Shown: positions 1 to 12,290 of the stretch, piece by piece | Numbering within the stretch: position 1 is the stretch's first letter | Layout: each line of letters opens with the position of its first letter | NCBI GenBank assembly: GCA_033977485.1 | Contig: CM066992.1 | Span: 105,945,450-106,009,449 of the forward strand | Direction: 5' to 3' | Source: Hydrangea macrophylla | Lineage: Eukaryota; Streptophyta; Magnoliopsida; Cornales; Hydrangeaceae | DNA: 64,000 nt | Notes under the pieces: generated by a model | Databases searched by the model: none | What the model was told of the DNA's origin: nothing | Seen by the model: only the letters and a program-made list of their open reading frames with translations | Position numbers and translations under genes: made by a program

Positions 1-1044
1 TTCATACAAGGAGCAAACTTCAATCACCTACCTCGTTTGCCCAAAACCTCCAATAAACCATCATTCCAAACTAGGAGCAAACATCGGTCACCCACCTCGT
101 TTGCCTATAAATTCCACTTCGTACACCTCAAACTAGGGGCAAACTTCGTTTGCCTAACACGATCCCTTCACACCAAGGGCAAGATTTCAATTCACCGAGT
201 TGTTTTGAAAATTTAGAAATAGAGCATCTTTTATTCTAAAAGCTAAGGCACTAATTCAAAGCACTTACTAGGAGAAGTAGAGAATTGATTAGATCAATAG
301 GGAGGAGTTTTCAAAAACCAAATTTATCAACAAAGTACTATCATATTAAGATGAGGGGTGAACATAAAAGATGAGCAGTACACCATTTATGACAGAGACA
401 CATTTAATTATGCTAATTTGGGCATTTCGTGTCGTTACTTTTGTCGAGTCAATCCTTCTTTGGTTGAGTTAGTAATAATCTAATCGAAACTGTATCAGAG
501 TTCAAGGTTCATACAAACCAATTCAATTTTCCTTGTCATCGTTGTTGCTGTCAAGTCCATTTGTCCTAATGGTCTCAAATGTGTGGGTTTAAAGTGATTA
601 CCAATTATAAAACCTATGGATACAAGCAGAAATTCCAAACACGATTACTGCACTTATCAAGTCTACAATATGATATGAGTCCCAAGACCCTCGAGCATTG
701 GTGATACCCCCAATCACAGTCACTTGTCTTCACAAATCAGTTCATAAGATACACTGGCTATCTTCTACTAGCTCCTCAGCAACCAAGCCAAAATTGTGTC
801 ACGAATGTTCTTCATCCCCAGCTGAATTACTCTATTCATAATGCAACCATTCTTTCCCCATCCGAATCTTCCCATTCTCAACAGAGCTAGTTCATCTCTA
901 GAAGAGTGTCTTGAACAAATATGGTGTATCTCAGTCAAGACTACATCCTTTCCTCAGAAGAAAGAGTTGTTCATCCCCAGCAGATTCAATTTAATCCCCA
1001 GCAGGCATATCAATTCATCAATTCTTTAGATTATAGTTAGTCCA

Positions 1045-1335
1045 CCCGTTGGTCCAATCCATGACAGTCATAGTAGTTCACTGTCGACTTGTCATCTCGA
1101 TTCGTACATCATCAGTTCAATCCATGACAGTCACAGTACTTCACTGTCGACTTGTCATCCCGATTAGTACATCGCCAGTCCTTCTGATCACGGTTAGTCC
1201 AACTGTTGATCTAATCCATGACAGTCCTATTAGTTCACTGTCAACTCGTCATGTCGGTCCAACGCATGAAAGTTATAGTAGTTCACTGTCTACTCGATTC
1301 GTGCATCGTCAGTTCATTAGTCATCATTAGTTCAC
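1045..1335 (+). repeat. 62-bp tandem repeat, about 4-5 degenerate copies (Ogre-2)
   Basis: The unit has the form CAATCCATGACAGTCA, then AGTTCACTGTCGACT, then CTCGATTCGTACATC. It is the same unit as the longer array at 13628-14600 but with far fewer copies. Each unit contains ACAGT and ACTGT separated by five bases, so it can fold into a small hairpin. Confidence 0.8.
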
Positions 1336-1369
1336 CATAACTCTTATTCAAAATATGTCGTGTTCATCG

Positions 1370-1600
1370 TCCCCTCTGGATTGAGGCAAATCTGTTGTCA
1401 TCAACCTTCTAGATTGAGGCAAATGCTTCGGTGTCAGCCCTCTAATTTAAGGCAAATCCTTCGTTGTCAGCCCTCTAGATTGAAGTAAATCTGTTGCCAT
1501 CAGCCCTCTAGATTGAGGTAAATCCTTCGTTGTCAGTCCTCTAAATTTAGGCAAATCTTTTATTATAGACCCTTTGGATTAAGGTAGGACTTTCGCGTCC
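1370..1600 (+). repeat. 34-bp tandem repeat, about 7 copies (Ogre-2)
   Basis: Degenerate units contain CCTCTAGATTGAGGCAAAT followed by CCTTCGTTGTCAG. CCTC and GAGG within each unit can pair. No comparable array is visible at the matching place in Ogre-1. Confidence 0.75.
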
Positions 1601-1645
1601 ACCAGTTATCTCGGACTACCAAGTTTACTCTTTGATATCTGGGAC

Positions 1646-4600
1646 TATAGACACCCCATTTTATCGGCTATCAGATTTAGGGACCCATAGATTGGTGGTT
1701 CACAATGATCGAAAAAGACTCAAAATGACTCCTGGAAGTTGGTTCTATTTCTCAAGATGCTCAGAATGCCAAAATGCCCCTGAAAGCCCAAACACTCCCA
1801 GATTTGGACCGAAAGTTCTAGAAACATGCTACATCATAAGAAAAGTAATAAAATGAGTTTTGAAGTAAATTCAAATGAAATCGTCAGCTCCCAGAGACCC
1901 CCGGAAGTCCCGGAAGTTCCCAAAAAGTCCCAATTGACCGGTTTGACCAAGGGTTGACTAGGTTTGACCAATGTTTGACCATGTTTGAACGAAATTGTCC
2001 AAATTCACCAAAATCATTCTAGATCATGTGGAAAGTATTAAAGTAAGTTTTAAAAGAAGATCGCACGAAAACGTCAGCTTCTGGGAGCTCCTAGAGGTTC
2101 CCAGAACTTCTCGGGAATCCCATGTTTGACCAGTTTAACCAAAATTTCACTTTGAAATCGGAGCACCGTAACAATTTTCAAATATTTTTCATGGATACTA
2201 GAGGTCAATAGCTTTTCAACTATATATACCACACAATTTTTGGATTTAAAACGAGTTTATTATGAATTTCCAAAGGCGAAAAAGGCAATCAGATCGACTT
2301 TTATCGCAAATACCGCAAATCTTTTCAAAGTGACCTATTTCCGAACTATTTTTTATGTAAAATAGACTCCATTACCTTTCCAACGGTATATCACAACCTC
2401 AATTTAGAGTTTGTATGCATTTTCTGTTAATTTCGGACGAAATAGGGCCTTTTCGCGAATACTAGAACCTCTAGGGGCCTAAACAGCATTTTCTGGACAA
2501 AAAATAGCAATGCCGCCGCGGCACTGGCCCACTGCCACCGTGGCACAGGCCCAGTGCCACCACAACACACTCCCCCAGAACAATACATTTTTGTAATTTT
2601 GATTGGGGGTCCAATTTAATTAATTAAAAACCAAAACGATGTAGTTTGATGTTCACAGATGTTTGGGACCAATGGGAGCACTTTCTAAATCCTAAAACCT
2701 CTCCAAATTAGCCTATATAAACCCCCCATTGCTCTTCATTTTGGGGGGGCCAAGTGAAAACCTTGATAAAGTTGTAGAGAGAAAGAGAGATAGAGATAGA
2801 TTTAGAAGTGAGAAAGGAGCTTCCTCTTACTATTTTTCTATAGAAAGTGAGTTTCAATCTTATTTTCCTCCACCATTCTTCTATACATTTCATCATCAAT
2901 ACACCCAACCACCATTTCTCTAAGCATTTTTGAGTTAGGAAGCTACTTCCATGTCCAAATGTCAACATCTATGAGTGAAACACCAAGCTACAAGTCCAAT
3001 ATCACATTGATTATTATCTATTGATTGTTATTTACTTGCTTGTTCATATTATGTTCATCTCTTCCTAACCTCATTTTTTTTTTGACATTTTTATTTACTT
3101 ACTAGTTCATCATCCTCTAAATGATGACATGAAGTTTGAGGTGAGTGAATCCTTATGGATAGTAGCTCTTGACCTCAAAAACATGTTTGATAGATGATGA
3201 CTATAACTTCAATACCTCCAAGGTATCCTTGAAGTTATGTTCAAAATAAAAATGAATCTCTCCAATAATATTGGGGGTTCTTGATGATGAGTTCGATGTT
3301 GATATTCCAAGAGGTTATAATCTCTATTTGATGTTGAAAATATACTTTCAAAACCTCTATTTCAAAACCCCTCTCAATCCCTCTCATTTTGATTTCAAGA
3401 AATAAAACTCAAGTTTTTCCCAAAATCTTCAAAATAGTGAGTCAAAACAGTAAGTGATTGGAGTTCAAAGATTTCTCTAGAACTCAATACTCAATGTATG
3501 GATGAAAGACCACGTGGAAAATCTTCCTAACTCATTAGATAACACCCATGATTTTTGGTTTGACTTAGAAATACTTGAAAATGGTCCATTTGGACCCAAA
3601 CATTCTCTCCAGATATTCTGTTTTTGCTGTCACAACATATTGGTCCACTTTCAGCTTGTTTTTCAGAACACTTTTCCAAAAGGAGTGGTCCCAAATTATT
3701 TTTAGCTTAAACTTCAGTGTCTTAGGGAACTTTCTGTATAATATGGGCCTCTAGATGTTTTGTTTTCATTTTCTAAGATATTTGGACATTTCAGTCGACA
3801 GTACGAACTCTGTTTCTGAGTAACCTCCATTGTTCATATGATTTCTCTCAATCTGTAATAGTTATTAAAGATTGTATTTTTGGGTTATGTTCTAGACACA
3901 ATAAGGAAGATCTCCGTAAAAATATTATGCATTGAAAACATTCCTAACCCCTCTTTTCCATTTTCACAAGATCATGTTACTGTTCTGTCCACTATTCACT
4001 GCAAGCACACTTTTACTTTCCCCCTTTGATTTGATGCTTACATGTACTTCAATTTAGCTCATGTCTTAGGAAGTAGTTCATACTACATTTGTACATATAC
4101 CATGATGATTTCCCCCATGCATTCATTCATCTTTTTAGACTTCTAAGTCACTTTAGAAAATCCATGTACACAAACACACAACAACCTTTGCACATTCTAG
4201 GATCATACATTGCATCCATGCAAGATTTGGGGCTTTTGTGGCTCCTAATCTAAGAAGATTATGAGGGATGAATTTGATCACACGTTTATGCTTTCCCTCG
4301 GTCAATTCTTCCTTTCTCATCTGTCCCAGGGATTGAGAGATCTTCTCTTCTCAAAGATTAACATGCATCATTCTAGCTTGCTAAGCATCCTTGTTTTCTT
4401 TGATTTATTTGTTTCAAGAACAATTCATGTCCCCTTAGATTAGGAAAACTTTATTACTTGATATGTGATTAGACGATTTTTCCTAGGTTTGTTTTGTGTG
4501 ATCTTTCACTTTGCATTGTGTGATGCTTGGCTTAGATCTTATGAATGATATCTTATCTTTAGATCTTCCATTTCAAATTTTCTTATGTGATGTAATATAC

Positions 4601-4918
4601 TATCATAGTATTAATTGTCGAACCATACATAGTATAAGATGATTATTTGGATGCTAATTGAGGCCTGTCGAAAGACGGGGCGAGTTGAGTGTGTTTTAGT
4701 CGCGATAAAGGCTCCTTCCTCTCTCGTACCAAAACCCCGAGCCAAGTTCTTTGGTTATGAAGGGCCGGTGCCCTTTATCCGTTTGGGTGAGTCAAAATTA
4801 GGTTTCTTGGTTCCTTAAAGACCAAGTGGCGACTCTGTATCTATTTTCAACAGACCTTTTCTCTCTCTTTTCAAAATGATTTCAAAACAAGCAAGAGGTG
4901 GAATTCCGCATGTCCACA
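1646..4918 (+). repeat. 5' LTR of Ogre-1
   Basis: It starts TATAGACACCCC, where the intact copy at 21270 starts TGTAGACACCCC, and ends CCGCATGTCCACA. It aligns along its length with 15305-18499 and 21270-24507. A TATA box lies at 2714. The short open frames inside recur as shadows in the other LTR copies and have no recognisable product. Confidence 0.9.
2714..2721 (+). promoter_or_regulatory. TATA box in the Ogre-1 5' LTR
   Basis: TATATAAA sits in CCTATATAAACCCC about 1.07 kb into the LTR and is conserved at 22280 in the Ogre-2 LTR. It is deleted from the Ogre-1 3' LTR. It is the likely core promoter; a GA-rich tract follows at about 2776. Confidence 0.6.
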
Positions 4919-4921
4919 ATC

Positions 4922-4937
4922 TGGCGACTCTGCTGGG
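4922..4937 (+). other. Primer-binding site of Ogre-1
   Basis: TGGCGACTCTGCTGGG begins three bases after the LTR end. The leading TGG matches a tRNA 3' CCA. The site resembles the tRNA-Arg-type PBS reported for Ogre/Tat elements; the tRNA identity comes from memory and was not checked. Confidence 0.65.
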
Positions 4938-6452
4938 AATATTTATTTTCAAAACAAAATAATACAAAGGTTTGACTCACAAGAAGCATCCTTAAAATCA
5001 TCTTGTTACTGTGTCTGGTTCACCGCATTGCACTCTTGCATTTCTCCCCCTCCGACTGTGTTTGAAATGTGGCACTGACATTGTTCAGGTCTTGCTGTGT
5101 CAGGGCATAACTCACCGTTGATACTGTACCTTCCAAGGTATAACAAAAAGAGTAAACACTTCCGTACTGTCTCTCTGACGGTATATTGGAACTCTCGTCA
5201 ACGGACCCTCTTTGACTAAACCCAGCCTTTGCATATAGATTCCTGTAGAGCCTTTCATACGACTGTTGATTTATCTTTTCAGATAGGACAATGTGATATA
5301 ACTGTTGTATGCCCTGACGGGATTACCTGCGCGGTGTAGACACTTATGTGACATGAGGCAGAACCTCTTTCTTATGATCCCCAAGACAATCACTCACATG
5401 TGGTCACATTGAGTTGACCTGCCTAGGCACCATGACAAAGATGTCTGCTCCATGCTCACAAAGATATACACTGCAAACCTTGTTTGTCGGTCCTAAGACA
5501 TAGGAGTATGAAAACCTGCTAGACAGTATGATCACTATAACCATATTAACCAGTTTCTTCCAGAAACTCTGTCCAGATATCCTAGATATAACCATATTAA
5601 CCAGTTTCTCACAGAAATTCGGTCAATATATCCCAGATATAACCACATTAACCAGTTTTTCCCAGAAACTCTGTCCAGATATCCCAGATATAACCATATT
5701 AACCAGTTTTTCCCAGAAACTCTGTCTAAATCTCCCTAATTTCCCAAATATACCAGTTTCTCCCAGCAACTCTATCCTATCTTCCTAGATATACTAGTTT
5801 CTCCCAGAAACTCTATCCAAATTTCCCAGAAATACCCATAGTACTTGTTTCTCCCAAAAACTCTGCCTAAATCACCCAAAAATGCCAAGATATACTTGTT
5901 TCTCCTAGAAACTCTATCCATATTTCTCATAAATACCCAAAATACCAGTTTCTTCTAGAAGCTCAGTCCAAATCAACCAGAAATCCCTATTTTTTCTAGA
6001 AACTCAAATGACTTCTAAAAATTTCTCCGAATCTTCCAAATCCCTGTTTCTCCCAAAAACTATCCAAAATTTCTGAAGCCCCTTGGTGATTATACTGGAA
6101 AGTAAGGTTAACACACTCTATATGGCTAGGACCTTACTTGTTTAACTACTATCTGTTAGAAATAGGAGCATCATATAGATTAGGGCTTATATCCGCGTGC
6201 TTGTCTCACATGCATGCACCATTCCTATCGGTCTGCACGCACTATCTCAGTCCGTCTTACACAAGTTAGTCCATGTCTGTTAACATCACTATCATTGTCT
6301 ATCTAAAGTTGTCACTATTAGAATCTGATACACCTCTCCTCTCAAATCTGTAGGTCAGTATAGATTCCCGAAGTCAGCAACTGGGATCCACGTCTTGAGT
6401 CAGAAGTTCGAACAGTCATTTGGTCAAAATTAGCCCGCTAAGTCATTCTAAC
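4938..6452 (+). other. Ogre-1 leader between PBS and gag
   Basis: No convincing protein is visible in these 1.5 kb. Ogre elements often have an additional ORF ahead of gag; none is recognisable here. The region holds the 51-bp repeats listed separately. Confidence 0.6.
5536..5990 (+). repeat. 51-bp tandem repeat in the Ogre-1 leader
   Basis: Four copies with an exact 51-bp period begin at 5536, 5587, 5638 and 5689, each starting TATAACCA.ATTAACCAGTTT. More degenerate CCAGAAACTCTGTCC-type copies continue to about 5990. Confidence 0.85.
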
Positions 6453-7742
6453 ATGAATCAGGAAGAATTAGAAAACAAGGTCACTGAGTTGGGAGCAACC
6501 ATAAGCCAGCAATCTGATCGCATAGCCCAAGTTTTGAGTTTCATGGAAGAACTAAAACAGCAGCAGCCACAGTACCCACATGGGTTCCCACCACCACCAG
6601 TAGGGTTCATGCCACCACCACCTCTCGGGTTCGTACCACCTCCCGTCTTTGTACATAAGAATAATGGGGAAGAAGAATGGTTTCATGAGGTCCCGCCACC
6701 TGTATATGAGAAAAAATTTCAAGAAAAGATGGATAAAGTAGACAAGCTGGAAAGTGTACTAAGAAAGAGAAAGGGGGTTAACGACTACATGCTAGATCTA
6801 GAAGGCCTGTTCGAACCCGTCAAAGTGAAACTGCCCGAGAACTTCAAAATGCCAGAGATTGATCGCTTCGATGGGACCGGGAACCCAAAAAGTCACATCA
6901 AGTTGTGCATGAATATCTTCCAACCTATGGGATGCACTCATGAGCACATATTTATGCTATTCCCTCAAACCCTTAAGAATGTCGCACTATCCTGGTTCCT
7001 AACTCTTGAAGCCTCCAAGACCCGAGTCTGGGAAGATGTTGCTAGAACTTTTATTGATCACTACTCTTACGACCAAGAGTTTGATGTCACCATCCGGGAC
7101 CTAGAGACGACCAGGCAAAACATATATGAGTCCTTCGTTGCGTTCTTGAACAGATGGAGGAATAAAGTGGCCCAAATGATCCACAGACCTGTTGAGAAAG
7201 AGCAAGTACATATGCTGGTCAAGAACATGCAACCAGTGTACCACGACAAACTATTCTACTAGTCTATCTCAATATTTGAAGAACTGTTTAAAATAGGCAC
7301 CAGAATAGAGGATGCCATCAGAGAAGGAAAGTTCAAGAATGATGAACCCCATCACCAGTCCAAGAGACCCAACTATCCCCTAGCCTCCTCAGATGTCAGT
7401 ACACTTAGTAACCAACCAATGGACTACCCTCTCCGTCCATACCAGTCTATTCCGCCAAATCGCCCAAAAGGCCCTCGCGAATTCTCCAAACTTGATGTTC
7501 CCCTTTCCACAGCCTTGGACTACCTACTCAGAAAGGGCCACCTACAGCTCCTCCCTCACAAGCCGCTACCAGATCCCATACCCTCCCACTACAACATGAG
7601 CCTACGATGTGCTTACCACCAAAATCTAGGCCATGCCACCGATCAATGCATCCGCCTCCGCCATGACATTCAGAACCTCATAGAGGATGTACCCCATCCT
7701 AATCCTATCCACTATCTTGGCTTGGATCAACCGCTCGAGTGA
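6453..7742 (+). pseudogene. Ogre/Tat-type gag, one internal stop
   Basis: Gag is the capsid/nucleocapsid polyprotein that forms the particle and packages element RNA. The ATG at 6453 (MNQEELENKV) is the natural start; an upstream in-frame TTG is unlikely. Order: an N-terminal coiled-coil-like stretch (about residues 1-35), a Pro-rich segment with PPPP runs (about 37-70), then a retrotrans_gag core (about 125-270) with DRFDGTGNP, ALSWFL, and FVAFLNRWRNK. A TAG at 7260-7262 follows LFY, and the same frame continues to 7742 without a shift. The C-terminal part has an atypical knuckle, CAYHQNLGHATDQC (7610-7651), followed by IRLRHDIQNLIE, which is characteristic of Tat/Ogre Gag. The stop could be a single C-to-T change at a Gln codon. 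No pol follows. Confidence 0.85.
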
Positions 7743-8656
7743 TCCCTTTGATGATGCCAATGAGTGTTGAAGCTATGCAGTAAAGTGATGGTGTCTGGAG
7801 CTTCTACTAAAAAGAAAAAAAATAGAATAAGAATAACAAACGAGTCATCATGACACTCCATTTGAGACCAAGTCGAGTCTGTTCTATGTCTATTTCAAGA
7901 GTAGTCTTGTGGTCGAGTCCGTCTATTTTTAAAGTTCGGTTGAGTCTGTACCAAGAAATGCAATCCTTCTCCTTTAATGGAATGAAATCTCATTTTGCTT
8001 AATCTGATGTGTCTAGTCATAAATGCATGAATCATCAAACTGAAATGTCACTTTTCAAATTACCATAGATACTGCTCTGCTAATATTTTTTCTGCAACAA
8101 AATAAAAAAGAGTCCTAAAAGGTCAAAGTCGAATTCATGCTGACACCGATGAAGAGCTGAGAATTGAATGGTCTTACTTTAAGAATTTAAAGATGTTCTT
8201 GCCTCAATCTTGAAAAGACATGTTTGAAACTGACTTGGGGCTTGCCCAACACCCTTTTTCCACCATTTCAAAGCCTTGAGCACAATCCAATGGGGAGCCA
8301 TACAATCTGTCTATTGAAAGCAGTACAGACTTAGTCCTTAATGGTAGCCAAACACTTTCAATGAGTTTCTTCTCCCCTTTCAAAACAAAAAAAAAACAAA
8401 ACAAAACAATAAAAAAAAAAAAAAGAAAAGAAAGAAAAAGAAAGAAAAGAAAAGCTCGCTAGGGTGAAAACCCGAAAGGGCACCTAAGCAAAAGTTAGAG
8501 CTGAAAAAGGTATTGATTTCCAAGATCTGACCTTAGCCAGTCAAAATGATGGAGAAAATGAAATAAAGAAATTTTTGATGAAATAAATGAGAGAATCGTA
8601 TGCTTCAAGGTACATCATAAGAACGTGCCTAGATCACATTTCCAAAGGCACGGAAC
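7743..8656 (+). other. Ogre-1 post-gag noncoding region
   Basis: No pol domain is seen in any frame. A poly-A/AAAG-rich tract lies at 8386-8455. It is followed by GCTCGCTAGGGTGAAAACCC, a motif that recurs in altered form at 12311, so this already looks like the 3' region. The pol-length interval expected of an autonomous element is missing. Confidence 0.65.
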
Positions 8657-9362
8657 TGTAACAACCTGCATTTCCATTTAATTACTTGTATTTGCATTTG
8701 CATTTAATTTCAATTTGAATTTCCATGATTAATCTGTATTGCTGATCTCATTTTAATTTACAATTCTTGTATGATAAATCCGATTTCTTGTTTTACTTCA
8801 TAATTAAAACTCTTTTGGGGTCAAACTATAATTTCTGTAAATTTAGTAATACCTGTGTTGAATTTCAAATCTGTATTTTAAAACGGTGAAAATAATTTCT
8901 TTTGACTCAAATAGTATTTTTATAAAACTGGGAAATCATTTCCTACATTAAAATGAATTTTTTTGTATTTTTGTGACGAACACCGCGCCACGAAAATACC
9001 AGTTTATGTTTAAAACTGTCCACGCTGTGCTAAACTTCCACAGATTTTGGAAGTGATGTAAAGTTAGATTTGACAGACACTTTTTTTTCCCATTTATGGA
9101 AACCAATCATTTGATAAAGCATTGTTTGGTTGTGCTCCTATGTTGTGTATTAGTTTATGCCATAAGCTCTCATACCCAAACAACATTTCAAATTTGACCC
9201 CTACATACATATGCTTGGCCCTTGGGAAGTTGTTGAGTAACACAATCTGTGTATATATCATATACGTATAAGCTGATATGGTAATTAGTATTTGGAAAAG
9301 GCAATACATTTTTTGAGTATCAAACAAACAACTTGGAGCCCAAGTTCACAAACTTTGGCTTC

Positions 9363-9370
9363 TATATATA
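9363..9370 (+). promoter_or_regulatory. Possible TATA box of the solo LTR
   Basis: TATATATA lies in CTTCTATATATATGC about 705 bp into the LTR. A similar GTATATATAAGC occurs at the corresponding place in the minus-strand solo LTR near 27205. Confidence 0.4.
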
Positions 9371-9972
9371 TGCTAGTCACTAGCTCACACACATATCTGG
9401 AGAAACTCAGAGAGTTATACCAAAATTCTCTAGAAGACAAGAGCTTAAAGACTCCATAGCCAAAGCTTGGAGTTGGTTTTTCATTGTGCTTATCTTTCTC
9501 AACAAATCTCTTTGCTCTTAATCTGGTGAGTATTATTAACTCACTATGAATGTAATTACATGCTTAATTTCTGTGTGTGTAGCTTAGTATGTAAAACCTC
9601 CATGGAAATTTTACGTTAGTGATCATGGCTTGAAAAATCATGGTTTCCAAAACTCAACCAAAATCAGTTTGTATGGATAAAAATGATAGATTACTTGTCG
9701 CATATGCTATACCCAAAGTTTTAGAAACCAATTTGTTCATAGGAAAAAGTATATAAGAAAATTAGTTTTGTGATCTTTTAGCTTTTCATATAATTCTTGA
9801 GTTATAGATTGATTCATGTAACATTAGTTATGGATTCTTAATCCTCATTGAAAAACAAAGAGATTCATATATAATAAGGCCTATTAACTTTCGAAATTGA
9901 AAATGGGTCAATTTAGACCCTGTTTTTCTGAAACAGAGCAGTCTGAGGAAGAAGACGAAGCCTCAACTTCAA

Positions 9973-10137
9973 CTCGCGCGAGCAATCGCACGAGCGATTC
10001 ACGCGAGCGACCCGCGCGCGCGATCTTCCTGTATGCTGGCAAATAGAAAGGTTTTAATAAAGAAAATGAAAATTGGGCACATCGCGCGAGCGGACCGCGC
10101 AAGCGACCTTTCGCGCGAGCGGCCCGCCCGCGCGACT
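9973..10137 (+). repeat. CpG-dense GCGCGAGCG cluster in the solo LTR
   Basis: Repeated CGCGCGAGCG/CGCTCGCGCG-type near-palindromes occur in an otherwise AT-rich LTR. The same cluster is present in the other three LTRs of this family. Confidence 0.85.
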
Positions 10138-10212
10138 TCTGGTAGTTTATAGTTTGGCTTGTTTGGTGATAAGGGACTGTTTGGGATAAAATTAATATAT
10201 TGTTAAAGCTCT

Positions 10213-10438
10213 GTTTGGGAATATTATTAAATCAGAATCTTATTTAGTTATGTTTAAACGATTAAAACATTTTATTACGACTTATCAAGCCCCGTACACA
10301 TGTTGTTTTTATAATTCAGTGAGTTGTTTGGGAATATTATTAAATCAGAATCTTTTTTAGTTATGTTTAAACGATTAAAACATTTTATTACGACTTATCA
10401 AGCCCCGTACACATGTTTTTTTTATAATTCAGTGAGTT
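10213..10438 (+). repeat. 113-bp direct tandem duplication
   Basis: Two nearly identical 113-bp units (10213-10325 and 10326-10438) each start GTTTGGGAATATTATTAAAT and end TTCAGTGAGTT. The other LTRs of the family show one copy, so it arose in this lineage or at this locus. Confidence 0.9.
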
Positions 10439-10564
10439 GCCTAATGTTTTAAAGTTTCATGACATACATGTGGAGTTAGTTGTACATGCATGGTGAGTGT
10501 GAATGTTGGTCAGCATGGAAAAGTGTTATGGTTTGTGTGGTATAGTGAGTGCGGTTGAGATTGT

Positions 10565-10925
10565 GATGTGGACACTCCCTGGTAAGTGAGTACCAAAGTG
10601 TGTTGTGATTGAGATTGCGGCGAGGGTGTCTTTGAAATGCGACGGTGGCAAAACTGGACACTCCCTAGCGACCATGGTAGCGTCAAAGTGTGTGAAGACG
10701 AACTTGGACATTCCCTGGCACCCATGGTAGTGCTAAAGTGTGGCCTACGGACACTCCCTGATACCCGAGTCTGGATACTGCGTGAGGGTTCCTCCGGTAT
10801 TTGCATGGCAGATTAGGTAGTCAAAGTGTGAGGCAATGGACACTCCCTGGTACCCCGGACCAAAGTGTGAGGCAAACTGAACATTCCCTAGCACCCCTGT
10901 GCTAAAGTGTGGCTATCTTAGCGTT
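10565..10925 (+). repeat. ACACTCCCTGG...AAAGTGTG imperfect tandem repeat
   Basis: About six degenerate units alternate GGACACTCCCTGG with a C/T-rich spacer and AAAGTGTG. CACTCCC and related GTGTG motifs are partly complementary. The array is conserved in all LTRs of the family (25560-25840, 46670-47000 and 55175-55505 on the other strand). Confidence 0.75.
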
Positions 10926-11561
10926 TCAAAGATACCAGTGTGTAGTGGTGGGTTGTTGGGTCTTGTCGAGAGAAAAGAGTCGGTAAGATGAGATGGTGCA
11001 TTATTCTCATACACGGTCACATATACGAGAAATATATCTTTTTAATTAATATTGTGGTTGTTTCCTAAAATGAACTCCTTATTTTAATATCGGATTAAAT
11101 GAGATATGTAAAGAGGTAAATGAATATGTTTTACATTCAAAGTTATGTTTTTAATACTCACCAGCTTGTTGAAGCTGACGACGTTGATGCGTCCTGGACA
11201 TTCGTGTTCAGGTTTTTCAGGTTATGATCAGGCTGAACGTTATGACTATGCAAATTGAGAAACAACTGCTGGAAATAGAATTTGCTTTCATATGTTTTGA
11301 GTTAAACTGATTCTGTAATAAGGATGGCTGTAATAGACACTAAGTTATTGTTTTAATTTAAGACGGTTTGTGCCTTTAGAGACCCCGTGCTGTACTATGT
11401 AATAAGTTAGAAAAATATTTGTAAGCTTTGATTGCTCTACTCTGATTATTGTTTTTGTTGTTCGACGTTTGGGACGGAATCGATCCTTCAAACTGTCGCG
11501 ACCTACGGGTCCATAAAGGAAATTAAACGCTTTCCATATTTATGCTACGTCGGGCGTGACA

Positions 11562-11828
11562 GGAATAACCACAAATAAATTCCGAGAGCTGACATGCACA
11601 TTTTGGAATTTTAAGATCGCGATTGAAAGATCTTGCAATAATCAACTACATGAAAAGCAAAATTGACTAGCTAGGCGAAAGTGAAAAGGACCAATCCTCA
11701 AAATAAAAAGAAAAGAAAGGGAGATCGAAATCGAATCCTCTTATTCAAAGCTACCACAAGTGGCTCAACTTTGAACTTATTTGGCGATTGGTTTGAAAAA
11801 TTCTCATACCTCAACCTTTCCAAAAAGA
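11562..11828 (+). other. Ogre-1 interior to the right of the solo LTR
   Basis: This continues the 7743-8656 region after the solo LTR insertion. No coding similarity is seen. Confidence 0.5.
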
Positions 11829-12290
11829 CCTTGCCTTGAACTACGCTCAACCTGATTCCCACTCGGGGATATGTAGGCAACCGCATCAATTCGGTCGACA
11901 CCATCATAATCAACCCTCTTTTCTTTCAAAGACCTTGCCTTGAACTACGCTCGACCTGATTCCCACTTGGGGATACGTAGGGAACCGCATCAGTTCGGTC
12001 GACACCATCATAATCAACCAATTTCCTTTAAACCTTGCCTTGAACTATGCTTGACCTGATTCCCAATCGGGGATACGTAGGCAACCGTATTGGTTCGGTC
12101 GACACCATCATAATCAAACCAATTTCTTTCAAGACCTTGCCTTGAACTACGCTTGACCTGATTCCCTCTCGAGGATACATAGGCAACTGCATCGGTTCGG
12201 TCGACACCATCATAATCACCCCCCTTTTCTTTCAAAACTTTGGCCCAAACTACGTTGGATCTGATCCCCGCTCGGGGGTACGTAGGCAGA
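11829..12290 (+). repeat. About 100-bp tandem repeat, 4.5 copies (Ogre-1)
   Basis: Units begin CCTTGCCTTGAACTA at 11829, 11933, 12033 and 12135, with a partial copy from 12237. Each contains CTCGGGGATACGTAGGCAAC and TCGGTCGACACCATCATAAT. The spacing is 100-104 bp. Reading frames on the minus strand are produced by the repeat. Confidence 0.9.

Larger units (their letters stand above)
1..1645 (+). mobile_element. Ogre-2 (Ogre/Tat-like gypsy element), internal 3' region, left part
   Basis: This noncoding stretch matches 12540-14640 inside Ogre-1, with the same CTCGTTTGCC-rich start, the same segment around 840-1000, and the same 62-bp repeats. It is therefore the post-coding part of a related element. 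It stops at 1645, where Ogre-1 inserted, and resumes at 18500. The sequence GGGACTACCAAG spans the junction when the two sides are joined. The 5' LTR and coding part lie left of the window. Short reading frames here come from the repeats and are not genes. Confidence 0.75.
8657..11561 (+). mobile_element. Solo LTR of the Tekay/Del-type family, plus orientation, in Ogre-1
   Basis: It starts TGTAACAACCTGCATTTCC and ends TACGTCGGGCGTGACA, the same ends (reverse complemented) as the LTRs at 45993-48911 and 54498-57514. It is flanked by GGAAC (8652-8656) and GGAAT (11562-11566), a 5-bp TSD with one change. No internal region is attached, so it is the usual product of LTR-LTR recombination. It keeps the CG-rich cluster and the ACACTCCCTGG repeats of its family. 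Confidence 0.9.
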
